Positions 19,609 through 29,154 of a stretch of 64,000 nt of DNA are shown in pieces. The stretch lies in assembly GCF_014217335.1 (NCBI RefSeq), contig NZ_CP060092.1, forward strand, positions 2,311,501 through 2,375,500. Direction: 5' to 3'. Position 1 is the first letter of the stretch. Every line of letters starts with the position of its first letter. Both the position numbers and the translations under genes were made by a program. The stretch comes from Teredinibacter purpureus (lineage in GTDB: Bacteria > Pseudomonadota > Gammaproteobacteria > Pseudomonadales > Cellvibrionaceae). The notes under the pieces were generated by a model. The model was not told where the DNA came from. It did no database searches and was given only the letters and a program-made list of their open reading frames with translations.

Positions 19609-20136
19609 CTTCTCGTCGTCATTAGTGGCACCTTGTTTGGCGGACGCTAGCTCCTTAAAACGCCTAATTCTTATCTCTTATTGATATAAATATATCGATA
19701 TATATTCGTATTAGTTTGGTTGTTTTTAACGATGAGAATTTAGGCACCACAGTATCCTTATGTTGAGTCGCTTGATTACTGTTTTCTGTGCACGGAAAAA
19801 CGTCAGGTTGCGTCAAAATGTTTGCCCCGAGTAAGAATAAAAGTCGACTGGCTCTTCGATCGGGCTCTTAGTCACCAAGAAAACATTAATGGACGTTTGT
19901 GCTTTTAAAAATCTTACGTTATGCGTTGTATTCTTTTGATTGGCTCTGGTGACTTTAATCACTGTATTGCAGTGACACACTAAATCTGGCCACATTTCTA
20001 GCTGGGTTTTCCGTAGATTTGTTATTTTTTATCGAAAATAAATACGCTGCAATATGGGATTTTTACACTCCCGTTAAAGTATGTTCATTGTAGGGCGCCA
20101 ATAGCTATAGCTAAAAATAGTGCAAAAGCGTGTAAT

Positions 20137-20150
20137 GTATACATGTATAC
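20137..20150. promoter_or_regulatory. Perfect 14-base palindrome, putative operator
   Basis: GTATACATGTATAC is identical to its reverse complement and lies about 430 bases upstream of the receptor start. The TGTATACA-like core resembles operators of GntR-type regulators, but no regulator gene is adjacent. Confidence 0.35.
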
Positions 20151-20358
20151 CTAGCTGTAATTAGGGGGGCATTGTTTGTTTTGCAGGGTTATCGGGGGCA
20201 AATTGGTATGAAAGTACGAGTTGGGGGCGAGAGGGGGTTTTTGTTCTCAGTCCCCGCTGAAAGTGAATTCAAAACGCTTTACAACTTATTCTAAGGGAAG
20301 TTCCCGAAGATATTGACAGTACAATCAGTAGGAGTAATATGCCCACTCCGCTGAATCA

Positions 20359-20443
20359 TTTATGTTTATTATCAAAATAAAAGTAATGAACCTTATAAAG
20401 GTCTGTGTGGGGAGCCGCATAAGGTTTACCTGATAAACATAAA
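20359..20443 (+). promoter_or_regulatory. Nested stem structure in the presumed 5' leader of the receptor gene
   Basis: TTTATGTTTAT (20359-20369) pairs perfectly with ATAAACATAAA (20433-20443), and inside it AACCTTAT (20389-20396) pairs with ATAAGGTT (20419-20426), leaving a G-rich loop of 22 bases. Two coaxial stems of 11 and 8 pairs in non-coding DNA suggest a structured RNA leader. No known riboswitch class is recognised. Confidence 0.4.
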
Positions 20444-20580
20444 ATAGTGGTAAAGGAATAATAAAAATTTAATTACGCCCAAAACCCACCATCTACACCC
20501 AGTTGCGAAATTCTTTAAATTTCGATGCTATGGACGTATCTAAAAATAAAATCAACTCTAATCGAGGAGTGAGAGTGTCT

Positions 20581-23500
20581 ATGTTTACTAAAAATAAATT
20601 ATCTATCGCAGTAGTTGGCGTATTAGCAGCTTCAGCTGTAATGCCGGCATTGGCTCAAAACGACAACATTGAAGAAGTGTTTGTAACTGGCATGCGTGCC
20701 AGCTTAGAAGCAGCAATGGATATTAAACGTAATGCTGCTGGTGTTGTTGACGCAATTAGTGCTGAAGACATTGGTAAATTCCCAGATTCTAACCTTGCTG
20801 AATCACTTCAGCGTATCACCGGTGTATCCATCAGCCGTGTTAATGGTGAAGGTGCTGAAATCACCGTTCGAGGCTTCGGTGGCGAATACAACATGGTGAC
20901 CTTAAATGGTCGTACTATGCCTGGTGCAAGTGTATACGGTGGTGGTAGTGGCGCTGGCGGTACTTGGGGTGGTTCAACTCGTGCGTTTGATTTCTCCAAC
21001 CTTGCATCTGAAAGTGTTTCTGGTGTAGAAGTATATAAAACCGGTAAAGCTTCAATAGCCACTGGTGGTATTGGTGCCACTGTTAACGTTAAAACCGCTA
21101 AACCGTTAGATAACCCAGGCTTAAACGCTTCTTTTGGTGCAAAGGCGCTTAGCGATAGCACTAACCGTACCGGTAGCGACATTACACCAGAATTATCCGG
21201 TGTGGTTAGCTGGGCAGATGACACCGAAACTTTCGGTATTGCTGTTTCGGGTAGTTACCAAGAACGTGACTCTGGCTCTACTGGTGCTTCTGAAAATGCT
21301 TGGAATATAGGCGTTTGGGGTGAAGATAACTTATATTCCTTTACTGATGATGCGGTTATTGTTAACGCACCTCAAGACGGTCAGCTATACGGTCGTCCAA
21401 ACGATATCCGTTACGTATTCTCTGATACTCAGCGTACTCGTACCAATGCTCACGTGGCTTTGCAGTGGGCGCCCTCAGAAGCCATTACCACAAGCTTGGA
21501 TTACACCTTTGCTGAAAATGAAATTCTTGAGCGTCGTGGTGAGTCAACAAGCTGGTTAGCGAACGGTAACTCTATCGATCGCGTTGAATTCGATACCGGT
21601 TCTGTTGTTGCGGCACCTTTGTACATTCATGAAACTGCTGGTCCGCGTGACCAAGGTTATGAGCAGCAATTGCGTCAACAGGTCAATACGTTGAGCTCCG
21701 TGGGCTTTAATGTTGATTGGGCCGTTTCAGACCGTTTAACGCTGAACTTCGATTTGCATAATTCAAGCATGGAAAGCCTTCCAAATGGCCCCGGCAATAG
21801 CGGTGAGATTGCCGCAAGTTTAGGTGCTCCTGTTCAGACCTCTCATTGGCTTGATTTCAGTGGTGATATGCCGCTTTACGACTTTGAGATTAATGACGGT
21901 ATTCAGGGCACATCTACTGTTCGCGACCCTAGCTCTCCAGACTTCGCCCCAACAAACTATCAAGACGCTGATGGCAATGATATTCGTTACCCTAATTGGG
22001 TAGAGGCGTGGACTGTTGATGCAGCTGACCCAGCGGTTCAGGTGTTTACCAATGGTGAAACAACTGATACAGCAACAGCCGTTTACCGTGGTAATAACAA
22101 CGGTGAGCTAGATGCTGGTGATATCGGTTCACAGGTAGTGCGGGTATTCTATGCCGCTCAAACGACCGATCTCACGCAAATGAAGTTGGATGGTTCATTC
22201 GAATTCGATAATGGCCGTTTCGACTTTGGTGTTGAATCTCGTTCTATGGAAATGACTCAGCAAGCATCTGATCGTTACATGGGTATGGGCGATTGGGGTA
22301 TTGCTAATGTTGGCGACGTTCCTGTTGAACTTTTTGAAGAGTATAACCTTTCAGATTTTGAAGATTACGACGCTTCTGCCTCTATGCAGCGTGGCTTTAA
22401 AGGTAATGCAGAAGATATTGCTCAAAGCCTAGTCGATACCTATGGTACGGCTGATAACGGTTATGTGGTTGCTTATAATCCTAATTTCTCACAAAACAAC
22501 GTAGTGAAAGAAGACATTAATGCCGTTTACGTTGAGGTCGCGTTGGAAGGTTCTTTGGGTGACATGCCTACCAACATTTTGGCCGGTTTGCGTTATGAGT
22601 CTACTGAAGTTACGTCGTCTACAGATATGTTGGTACCAACCCATCTAAGGTGGCTGGATAATAATGACTTTAATACTCAGCGTCAAAGTGATGCTACTCG
22701 TTTAGATGCAGTTGAAAGCTACGACAATTTATTGCCAAGCTTAGACTTTGATATCGCTATTACGGACGCTATTAAAGCACGTGCTTCTTTTAGCCAGACC
22801 ATTGCGCGTACTACATTCAGCAACTTATCGCCAGCGGCAAGTAACTTCGCTTCTGGTGGCGGGTCTGTCTACAATGGTGCACAGCCAACGGCTAACTTAG
22901 GTAACCCCGGCCTGCTTCCATTAGAGTCAAATAACTTTGACTTGTCTGCAGAATGGTACTTCGATGACACTAGCTATGTTTCTGCGGGTGTTTTCGAGAA
23001 GCGAGTGAAAAACTTCGTAGGTACTGAGCAAACTAATAGAACCTTGTCTGAGTTTGGTGTTATCCAAGATGTAACCAGTGGCCCACGTGTTCAGCGTGCA
23101 GCGCAAGCGTTACAGGATGAAGGTATTGCTTTAGACGACACTTCATTGTTCGTAATGACGGCAATTTTGGATAACCCAACAGCATTCCCGAATGGTGCTG
23201 CTGATTACGCTTCTGCTGTTGCCGAAGAAGTTGCCTTTACTTACGATATTGATGCGGTTACCACTGGCGCCGATATGGACCCAGAAACCGTATGGCAGAT
23301 TAGTTCGCCAATTAACAACCGAGAAGCGAAATTGTACGGTGCAGAATTTGCCGTTCAGCACTTCTTTGGCGAATCTGGTTTTGGTGTACAGGCTAACTAC
23401 ACGGTCGTAAATGGTGATATATCTTATGATAATGGTGCACACCCAAGCGAAAGCCAGTTTGCGCTGCTTGGTTTGAGTGACACAGCCAACATCGTGGGTA

Positions 23501-23784
23501 TGTACGAAAAAGATGGTCTTCAGGCACGTATCGCTTATAACTGGCGTGATCAGTACCTAGACGATGCTAGCCGTAACAGCTCAAGAAACCCTGTATACAT
23601 TGAAGCGTATTCACAGATCGACTTGAATGTTAGCTACGATGTTACTGATGAGCTTGTTGTATTTGCTGAAGGCTTGAACATTACGGGTGAAAACTCTCGT
23701 AGCCATCAGCGTAACGTTCACATGATCGAAGAGCTTTACGATCTTGGTGCTCGTTATACTGTAGGTGCTCGTTACAGCTTCTAA
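20581..23784 (+). CDS. TonB-dependent outer-membrane receptor (Xanthomonas/Caulobacter carbohydrate type)
   Basis: 1067 residues from ATG 20581; GAGGAG at 20564-20569 supports this or the GTG at 20575, while an upstream in-frame TTG (20503) would destroy the signal peptide. The signal peptide (VVGVLAASAVMPALAQ) is followed by a short region with IEEVFVTGMRASL, a TonB-box-like segment, then the plug domain with GKFPDSNLAESLQRITGVSI, VNGEGAEITVRGFG and NMVTLNGRTMPGA, and a 22-stranded barrel ending in GARYTVGARYSF with a terminal Phe. This signature is that of receptors that import oligosaccharides in marine gammaproteobacteria. The following halogenase-like gene is a frequent partner. Substrate unknown. 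Confidence 0.93.
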   Translation: MFTKNKLSIAVVGVLAASAVMPALAQNDNIEEVFVTGMRASLEAAMDIKRNAAGVVDAISAEDIGKFPDSNLAESLQRITGVSISRVNGEGAEITVRGFGGEYNMVTLNGRTMPGASVYGGGSGAGGTWGGSTRAFDFSNLASESVSGVEVYKTGKASIATGGIGATVNVKTAKPLDNPGLNASFGAKALSDSTNRTGSDITPELSGVVSWADDTETFGIAVSGSYQERDSGSTGASENAWNIGVWGEDNLYSFTDDAVIVNAPQDGQLYGRPNDIRYVFSDTQRTRTNAHVALQWAPSEAITTSLDYTFAENEILERRGESTSWLANGNSIDRVEFDTGSVVAAPLYIHETAGPRDQGYEQQLRQQVNTLSSVGFNVDWAVSDRLTLNFDLHNSSMESLPNGPGNSGEIAASLGAPVQTSHWLDFSGDMPLYDFEINDGIQGTSTVRDPSSPDFAPTNYQDADGNDIRYPNWVEAWTVDAADPAVQVFTNGETTDTATAVYRGNNNGELDAGDIGSQVVRVFYAAQTTDLTQMKLDGSFEFDNGRFDFGVESRSMEMTQQASDRYMGMGDWGIANVGDVPVELFEEYNLSDFEDYDASASMQRGFKGNAEDIAQSLVDTYGTADNGYVVAYNPNFSQNNVVKEDINAVYVEVALEGSLGDMPTNILAGLRYESTEVTSSTDMLVPTHLRWLDNNDFNTQRQSDATRLDAVESYDNLLPSLDFDIAITDAIKARASFSQTIARTTFSNLSPAASNFASGGGSVYNGAQPTANLGNPGLLPLESNNFDLSAEWYFDDTSYVSAGVFEKRVKNFVGTEQTNRTLSEFGVIQDVTSGPRVQRAAQALQDEGIALDDTSLFVMTAILDNPTAFPNGAADYASAVAEEVAFTYDIDAVTTGADMDPETVWQISSPINNREAKLYGAEFAVQHFFGESGFGVQANYTVVNGDISYDNGAHPSESQFALLGLSDTANIVGMYEKDGLQARIAYNWRDQYLDDASRNSSRNPVYIEAYSQIDLNVSYDVTDELVVFAEGLNITGENSRSHQRNVHMIEELYDLGARYTVGARYSF

Positions 23785-23817
23785 GTATTAATGTTTAACT
23801 AGACACTGTTCTAAATA

Positions 23818-23847
23818 AAGGCCCCTATTTTAGGGGCTTTTTTTTTG
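23818..23847 (+). terminator. Rho-independent terminator after the receptor gene
   Basis: GCCCCT-ATTTT-AGGGGC stem followed by a run of nine T. It separates the receptor gene from the halogenase-like gene and should keep most transcripts from running on. Confidence 0.9.
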
Positions 23848-23984
23848 TAGCGTTTTATTGCGGCGTTGTAGTAAAACTCTGTTAGTAAGTGTCTTTAAGG
23901 TGTGATATTTTTTAGTGGGTTTCAATGTCCGTGAAGGCTTCTTTTTCGAGCTAAATTTGATCGATTATCCAAAATAGGTGTGTA

Positions 23985-25478
23985 GTGGAAACTAAACCAA
24001 TAAAAAACATTGTTATTGCAGGTGGCGGCACCGCGGGCTGGATAGCAGCTGTTGCGTTATCTAAAAAACTCAGTGGTGCTGTTAGTTCTATAACGCTAGT
24101 TGAGTCTGATGATATTGGCACGGTGGGCGTAGGTGAGGCCACTATCCCACCCATTCGTGTCTTTCATAAACTTATGCAAATAGATGAGCAGGAGTTTATG
24201 CGTGAAACCGATGCGACGTTTAAATTGGGGATCTCGTTCGAAGGCTGGAAGAATATTGGGGCCGATTATATCCACTCTTTTGGAAAAACAGGGAAGGAAG
24301 CTTGGCTGGCAGAATTCGTTCATTTTTGGCTGAGAGCGAAAGAAAAAGGTTTTGCCGGTGATTTCGGAGATTATTGTTATGAACTGCAAGCGGCAAAGCA
24401 GAATAAGTTTGGTCTCTCCCCCGGCGCCGATATTAATTATGCGTACCATTTAGACGCGACGAAATATGCAAAATATTTGAGAAAAATTAGCGAATCTCAC
24501 GGTGTAAAAAGGGTTGAAGGAAAAATATCCTCTGTGAATCAGGATGCGTCCACCGGTTTTATTAATTCTTTGCAGCTTGATTCCGGTACGCTTATTGAGG
24601 GAGACTTGTTTATAGATTGCACAGGCTTTAGTGGGTTGTTGATCGAGAAAACACTCCATACGGGTTATGAGGATTGGAGTCACTGGCTGCCATGCGATTC
24701 GGCAGTGGCCATGCAAACGGAATTAACCGAACCGGCTATTCCGTATACACGGTCTGTTGCACATAGGGCTGGGTGGCGCTGGAAAATTCCGCTGCAGCAT
24801 AGAGTTGGCAACGGCTTGGTCTATAGTCGTCAGCACATGTCTGATGAAAGCGCGCGAGAAAAAATACTGAGTGACGTCAATGGAAAGCCACTTAACGACC
24901 CACGAGTAATACGGTTTAGAACGGGCTGTAGACGTAAGAATTGGAATAAAAACTGTATTGCATTGGGCTTGTCCAGTGGTTTTATTGAGCCGTTAGAGTC
25001 TACAAGTATTCATTTGTTTATTATGGGCGTGACCCGATTAATGCAAATGTTTCCGTTTGCGGGCGTGCACGATTCGGTTGTGGAAGAGTTTAATACGCAG
25101 TCTAGAAAAGAGCTTGAGATGGTTCGAGATTTTATAATTTTACATTATAAGGTTACTAATCGCACCGACAGCTCGTTTTGGTCTTACTGCAAAAATATGG
25201 ACGTACCCAGTAGCTTAGCTCGGCGTATAGAGGTGTTTCAAGAGGCCGCGCTCGCGTTCCAGCGAGAAGGTGAATTGTTTCGAGTGGATTCTTGGTCGCA
25301 AGTGATGTTGGGGCAAGGGATTATGCCGTCACATTATCATCGCATCGCGGATCAAATGAGCGATAAGGAGTTAAAGCGATTCTTAGAGACGATGAAATTC
25401 GGCATCGATAATGCTGTGGATAAACTACCGTTGCATCACAACTTTATAGAGCAATATTGCAAAACGAAACCCCATTAA
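23985..25478 (+). CDS. Tryptophan halogenase-like flavoprotein
   Basis: 497 residues. FAD-binding motif IVIAGGGTAGWIAA at the N-terminus, GTVGVGEATIPPI, a Lys in the position of the catalytic Lys (ATFKLGISFEGW), and a WxWxIP-type motif (GWRWKIPLQHR) that marks flavin-dependent tryptophan halogenases. SGFIEPLESTSIHL is also conserved. In marine polysaccharide degraders such genes commonly sit beside TonB-dependent receptors; whether those enzymes halogenate a small molecule or have another task is not settled. The start is GTG 23985. A terminator lies between it and the receptor gene, so it may have its own promoter. Confidence 0.88.
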   Translation: METKPIKNIVIAGGGTAGWIAAVALSKKLSGAVSSITLVESDDIGTVGVGEATIPPIRVFHKLMQIDEQEFMRETDATFKLGISFEGWKNIGADYIHSFGKTGKEAWLAEFVHFWLRAKEKGFAGDFGDYCYELQAAKQNKFGLSPGADINYAYHLDATKYAKYLRKISESHGVKRVEGKISSVNQDASTGFINSLQLDSGTLIEGDLFIDCTGFSGLLIEKTLHTGYEDWSHWLPCDSAVAMQTELTEPAIPYTRSVAHRAGWRWKIPLQHRVGNGLVYSRQHMSDESAREKILSDVNGKPLNDPRVIRFRTGCRRKNWNKNCIALGLSSGFIEPLESTSIHLFIMGVTRLMQMFPFAGVHDSVVEEFNTQSRKELEMVRDFIILHYKVTNRTDSSFWSYCKNMDVPSSLARRIEVFQEAALAFQREGELFRVDSWSQVMLGQGIMPSHYHRIADQMSDKELKRFLETMKFGIDNAVDKLPLHHNFIEQYCKTKPH

Positions 25479-25746
25479 ACGTGTGGCTGAGAACCGCAAA
25501 AGGCACCGTTTTAGGTTCAGAGCCCTGTAACTGCCGAGTTCGGCGCGCGTAGTGTGGCGAACGCAATAAATCTTGTAGGCGAAAGGTTTGCCGCTACAGA
25601 GGTGGGCTAAGCTATAAGCTAGAGGTACGAAGGGTAGGTTACCTATAGCGTAAATGCTCTCTGGCGTTTGTGATGTTTGCCTAACGGGTGGCGCTAAAGG
25701 TATGCTTCGCGCCTTACAACACTCTAAAAACTTGGATGCTCTCATT

Positions 25747-26139
25747 ATGCGCTTGTTACACACCATGCTTCGCGTTGGCGACCTCGAAAAATCTCTAGCA
25801 TTTTATACCGATATTTTGGGGATGAACCTCCTGCGTAAAAATGACTACCCCGAAGGGAAGTTCACATTGGCATTTGTAGGCTACGGTAGTGAAGAGGATA
25901 CCGCTGTTCTTGAGTTAACCCATAATTGGGAAACGCAAGATTACACTCATGGAAATGCTTTTGGGCATATTGCCATTGGGGTTGATGATGTCTATGACGC
26001 GTGTAATAAAATAAAAGCCGCAGGTGGAAAAGTTGTGCGTGAAGCGGGGCCAATGCAACACAGCACAACCATACTAGCGTTTGTAGAAGACCCTGACGGG
26101 TATAAAATTGAATTGCTAATGAATAATCGCAGTCGTTAG
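25747..26139 (+). CDS. gloA: Lactoylglutathione lyase (glyoxalase I)
   Basis: 130 residues from ATG 25747. It converts the methylglyoxal-glutathione hemithioacetal to S-lactoylglutathione in the cytoplasm. The metal ligands are visible: His in [14 protein letters not shown], Glu in VLELTHNW, His in GHIAIGVDD and Glu in GYKIELL, with the family segment [12 protein letters not shown]. The reading frame is open to an ATG at 25654, but that extension has no homology to the family and is dismissed. The enzyme gene lies 17 bases before the pabAB gene. Confidence 0.93.
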   Translation: MRLLHTMLRVGDLEKSLAFYTDILGMNLLRKNDYPEGKFTLAFVGYGSEEDTAVLELTHNWETQDYTHGNAFGHIAIGVDDVYDACNKIKAAGGKVVREAGPMQHSTTILAFVEDPDGYKIELLMNNRSR

Positions 26140-26156
26140 TTCGCGAGCGACCTTCC

Positions 26157-28259
26157 TTGAAAACCTTATTAATTGATAATTTCGATTCCTTTACCTACAA
26201 CCTCTACCAATTAATTGCTGAGGTTAATCGCGTTGCGCCAGTTGTTGTAAAGAACAACGAATATTCTTGGGCGGAGTTAAAAGCACAGGGGTTTGATAAT
26301 ATTGTTATCAGCCCCGGGCCTGGGCGGCCAGAACGCTCAGCGGACTTTGGTATTTGCGAACAAGTCATATTGGATGCGGATATCCCAGTACTGGGTGTGT
26401 GCCTTGGGCACCAAGGGCTTTGTCATTTTACGGGTGGGCGAATTGACTACGCGGCAAAGGTAATGCATGGTCGCATAAGCGCAATTCATCATTCCAAATC
26501 AGATCTGTTTAAAAGTTTACCGTCGCCGTTTAATGCGGTGCGATACCATTCTTTAATTGCCACGGAAATTACAGAAGACTTAGAGGTTACGGCTTTCACC
26601 TCAGACCATATCCCTATGGCCGTGCGGCACAAAACTAGGCCAATGTGGGGTGTTCAATTTCATCCGGAATCCATATGCTCGGAATTTGGTTTTCAGCTGC
26701 TGCAGAATTTTCGCGATCTAACGGTTGAATATTACAAGCAGCATTCACGTGTTACGCAAAAAATTGTTGTAGAAATGCCAAGTGACTTGAGTGTGAAACG
26801 GCCGGAAAGTGTTGGTTCCATTGGTATTAAACCCGTCTTGTACCACCGACGGCTTGCTTTCAATGTAGACACCGCTGAGATATTTAAAACATTGTATGGC
26901 GCTTCTTCGTCGGCGTACTGGCTAGATTCTGCATTGTCCGATAAAAATGCTCGGTTCTCGTTTCTAGGCGATAATGCGGGCCCACTGTCCGAATCCTTGC
27001 GGTATTGCAGTGTTGAAAAAGCATTGACGATTACGGCTGGCGATACGGTTACCGTCTTAGCTGAAAGTATTTTTAGCTATCTGAAACGACGCACCCAAGA
27101 ACTACAGTGTTTTGATGATAGCCTGCCGTTTGACTTTAACCTGGGCTATGTCGGCTATTTTGGGTATGAATTAAAAGGTGAATGTGGCTTCTCCGATCAG
27201 TTTAAAAGCGAGCGGCCTGATGCTTGCTGGATGCTGGCCGACAGAGCGGTTGCTGTCGATCATGAAGAAGATGTGATTTATTTAGTGGGGCTAGAATACC
27301 CAGAAAATAGAGAACGACTAGATTGTTGGTTTAATGAAACAGAAAAAGCCCTCGCTAAGTTAGTTAACACTTGCGTTAGGCGAGAACAAGATTATTCCTT
27401 TCTTAGCGTACATAGTGAAAACTCACAGCCATTTGAGCGGGCTCTATCTGAAGACCGCTACCTCGATGCTATAGCGCGCGCAAAAAAAGCGATTCAGGAA
27501 GGTGAAAGCTACGAAATATGTTTAACAAATAAGCTAACAAAAAAATGTGATGCATCGCCATTAGAGGTCTACCTTGAATTGCGGCGAGATAATCCGGCCC
27601 CCTACGCGAGCTTTTTGAGGTTCAATCATCTTGCCATTCTCTGCTCCTCCCCCGAGCGATTCCTCACTATCGATCGTCATGGCGTTGTTGAAACAAAACC
27701 GATAAAAGGCACGCGTAAGCGCGGAAAAACGCCTGTAGAGGACGAAGCGCTAGTCTCCGATTTAATCAACAGTGAAAAAGATCGGTCGGAAAATTTAATG
27801 ATTGTTGATTTACTGCGTAATGATTTGGGGCAAATCTGTGATATTGGCAGTGTCGACGTTAAAAAACTGTTTGCTATCGAAAGCTATGCCACGGTTCATC
27901 AATTGGTAAGTACCGTTAGAGGGCACTTAAAGCGCGGTAAAACGGCTATTGATTGCGTACAGGCCTGTTTTCCGGGCGGCAGTATGACCGGTGCACCGAA
28001 AAAAAGAACCTTGTCTATTCTTGATGAGCTAGAGAGCGGTGCACGAGGTATTTATTCCGGTAGTATTGGGTATTTGGCGCTGAATGGCTGTGCAGATTTA
28101 AATATTGTGATTCGAACCATCGTACTGGAAGATGGAGTGGCGGAAATCGGCGTAGGGGGTGCTATTGTCGACTTGTCTGAGCCGCAACAAGAGCTAGATG
28201 AAACCCTACTGAAAGGGCAAGCTTTGCTCGCCGTACTCGATCGGTATACGAGCGACTAA
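26157..28259 (+). CDS. pabAB: Fused aminodeoxychorismate synthase (PabA-PabB)
   Basis: 700 residues. Residues 1-195 are a class I glutamine amidotransferase (IDNFDSFTYNLYQ, SPGPGRPE, the nucleophile Cys in GVCLGHQGL, and VQFHPES). Residues 230-700 are a chorismate-utilising domain with YEICLTNKL, KPIKGTRKRG and GSMTGAPKKR. The Lys in PIKGT is the PabB signature (TrpE has PIAGT), so the product should be 4-amino-4-deoxychorismate for folate rather than anthranilate. Amidotransferase-first fusion is known from actinomycetes, plants and protists but is unusual for a core gammaproteobacterial locus, where pabA and pabB are separate. The start is TTG 26157, 17 bases behind gloA. Confidence 0.85.
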   Translation: MKTLLIDNFDSFTYNLYQLIAEVNRVAPVVVKNNEYSWAELKAQGFDNIVISPGPGRPERSADFGICEQVILDADIPVLGVCLGHQGLCHFTGGRIDYAAKVMHGRISAIHHSKSDLFKSLPSPFNAVRYHSLIATEITEDLEVTAFTSDHIPMAVRHKTRPMWGVQFHPESICSEFGFQLLQNFRDLTVEYYKQHSRVTQKIVVEMPSDLSVKRPESVGSIGIKPVLYHRRLAFNVDTAEIFKTLYGASSSAYWLDSALSDKNARFSFLGDNAGPLSESLRYCSVEKALTITAGDTVTVLAESIFSYLKRRTQELQCFDDSLPFDFNLGYVGYFGYELKGECGFSDQFKSERPDACWMLADRAVAVDHEEDVIYLVGLEYPENRERLDCWFNETEKALAKLVNTCVRREQDYSFLSVHSENSQPFERALSEDRYLDAIARAKKAIQEGESYEICLTNKLTKKCDASPLEVYLELRRDNPAPYASFLRFNHLAILCSSPERFLTIDRHGVVETKPIKGTRKRGKTPVEDEALVSDLINSEKDRSENLMIVDLLRNDLGQICDIGSVDVKKLFAIESYATVHQLVSTVRGHLKRGKTAIDCVQACFPGGSMTGAPKKRTLSILDELESGARGIYSGSIGYLALNGCADLNIVIRTIVLEDGVAEIGVGGAIVDLSEPQQELDETLLKGQALLAVLDRYTSD

Positions 28260-28513
28260 CCTCCCATGTTTGGCGGCATACGTTAACAGGCGCCGCCTTA
28301 TCTCATATCTCCTCACCTCTTCTCACCGTTCAAGCTATTGTATAGGCTCCATTCTTGCTATTAAGAATACCACCTGCTGTTATCTAGCCAAATATTCGGC
28401 TGAAGTTTGGCGTATCTGCTATAAATAGAGAGCGTTCTACTTAATAATAAATGCAGCCGTAGAGCTGTCCTTTCGTCTCGCGAGATACAACCCTCAAGGA
28501 CTCACTCAGCCGT
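28260..28513. other. Intergenic region between pabAB and the ParA-like gene
   Basis: 254 bases without a gene. A GGCGGC/GCCGCC hairpin (28272-28297) shortly after the pabAB stop may end that transcript, although the T run is poor. CTCAAGGA near 28493 is upstream of the parA-like start. Confidence 0.4.
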
Positions 28514-29137
28514 ATGAATCAGGTATTTATTGCCAATCCAAAAGGCGGATGTGGAAAGACAACCATCACCACACAGTTAGCGGCTTATTTTGCGAATACA
28601 GGGCAAAAAGTGTTGTTGGTGGATCACGATGCTCAGCGATCAAGTTCTGATTGGCTGGGGAGCCGGCCTAAAAACTATTCCGCCATTAGCCTTATTGCCA
28701 CGGCCTTAGACGAACCCTGCGACACTAACGGTGCTGAATTAGTCTTGCATGATATGCCTGCTGCATGGGATCTAGAGCATGTGGCAGATATTATTCATGA
28801 CGGTGACCACGTATTAATCCCTGTTTTGTCATCGCCTACGGACATAAAAGCGTGCCTACGATTTATTATGGGGTTGTACCGCACTGGAATTATGGAATCA
28901 TCAATAAAAATCGGTTTGGTCGCTAATCGAGCGCGTGTGAACACCCGCTATTTTCAGGTGTTAATGGCATTTATGGAGAGGGTGGAGCTACCCTTGATCG
29001 CAACGTTACGTGACACGCAAATATATGTGCGCGCGATGGACAAAGGGCTAACAATATTTGATTTACCACCAGGGCGTGTTGCGGTTGAAGTTGCGCAATG
29101 GCAGCCGCTGCTCGATTGGTTACAAGCCGAGCACTAA
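28514..29137 (+). CDS. Orphan ParA/MinD-family ATPase
   Basis: 207 residues. Deviant Walker A NPKGGCGKTTITTQLA at the N-terminus and LLVDHDAQRSSSDW (Walker A' region), with VLHDMPAAWD in the Walker B position. The short length and absence of a DNA-binding N-terminal domain match small ParA-like ATPases (VirC1/Soj type). No parB, parS-like repeats, chemotaxis or cellulose-synthesis genes lie beside it, so its cargo is unknown. It is convergent with rnfE. Confidence 0.7.
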   Translation: MNQVFIANPKGGCGKTTITTQLAAYFANTGQKVLLVDHDAQRSSSDWLGSRPKNYSAISLIATALDEPCDTNGAELVLHDMPAAWDLEHVADIIHDGDHVLIPVLSSPTDIKACLRFIMGLYRTGIMESSIKIGLVANRARVNTRYFQVLMAFMERVELPLIATLRDTQIYVRAMDKGLTIFDLPPGRVAVEVAQWQPLLDWLQAEH

Positions 29138-29154
29138 TCTTTATTGAAAAGACT

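Larger units (their letters stand above)
19548..20580. other. One-kilobase non-coding region upstream of the TonB-dependent receptor
   Basis: No credible gene on either strand. The region contains four copies of CACTCC (19585-19608), the palindrome ATATATCGATATAT (19690-19703), the 14-base palindrome GTATACATGTATAC (20137-20150), an AAAACGCTTT site near 20272 reminiscent of LacI-family half-sites, and a nested stem structure (20359-20443). It probably carries regulated promoter and leader sequences of the receptor gene. Confidence 0.6.

Noticed and set aside
25654..25746. 31-residue N-terminal extension of glyoxalase I
   Set aside because: Family members start at the equivalent of MRLLHTML; the extension has no similarity and no ribosome-binding site.
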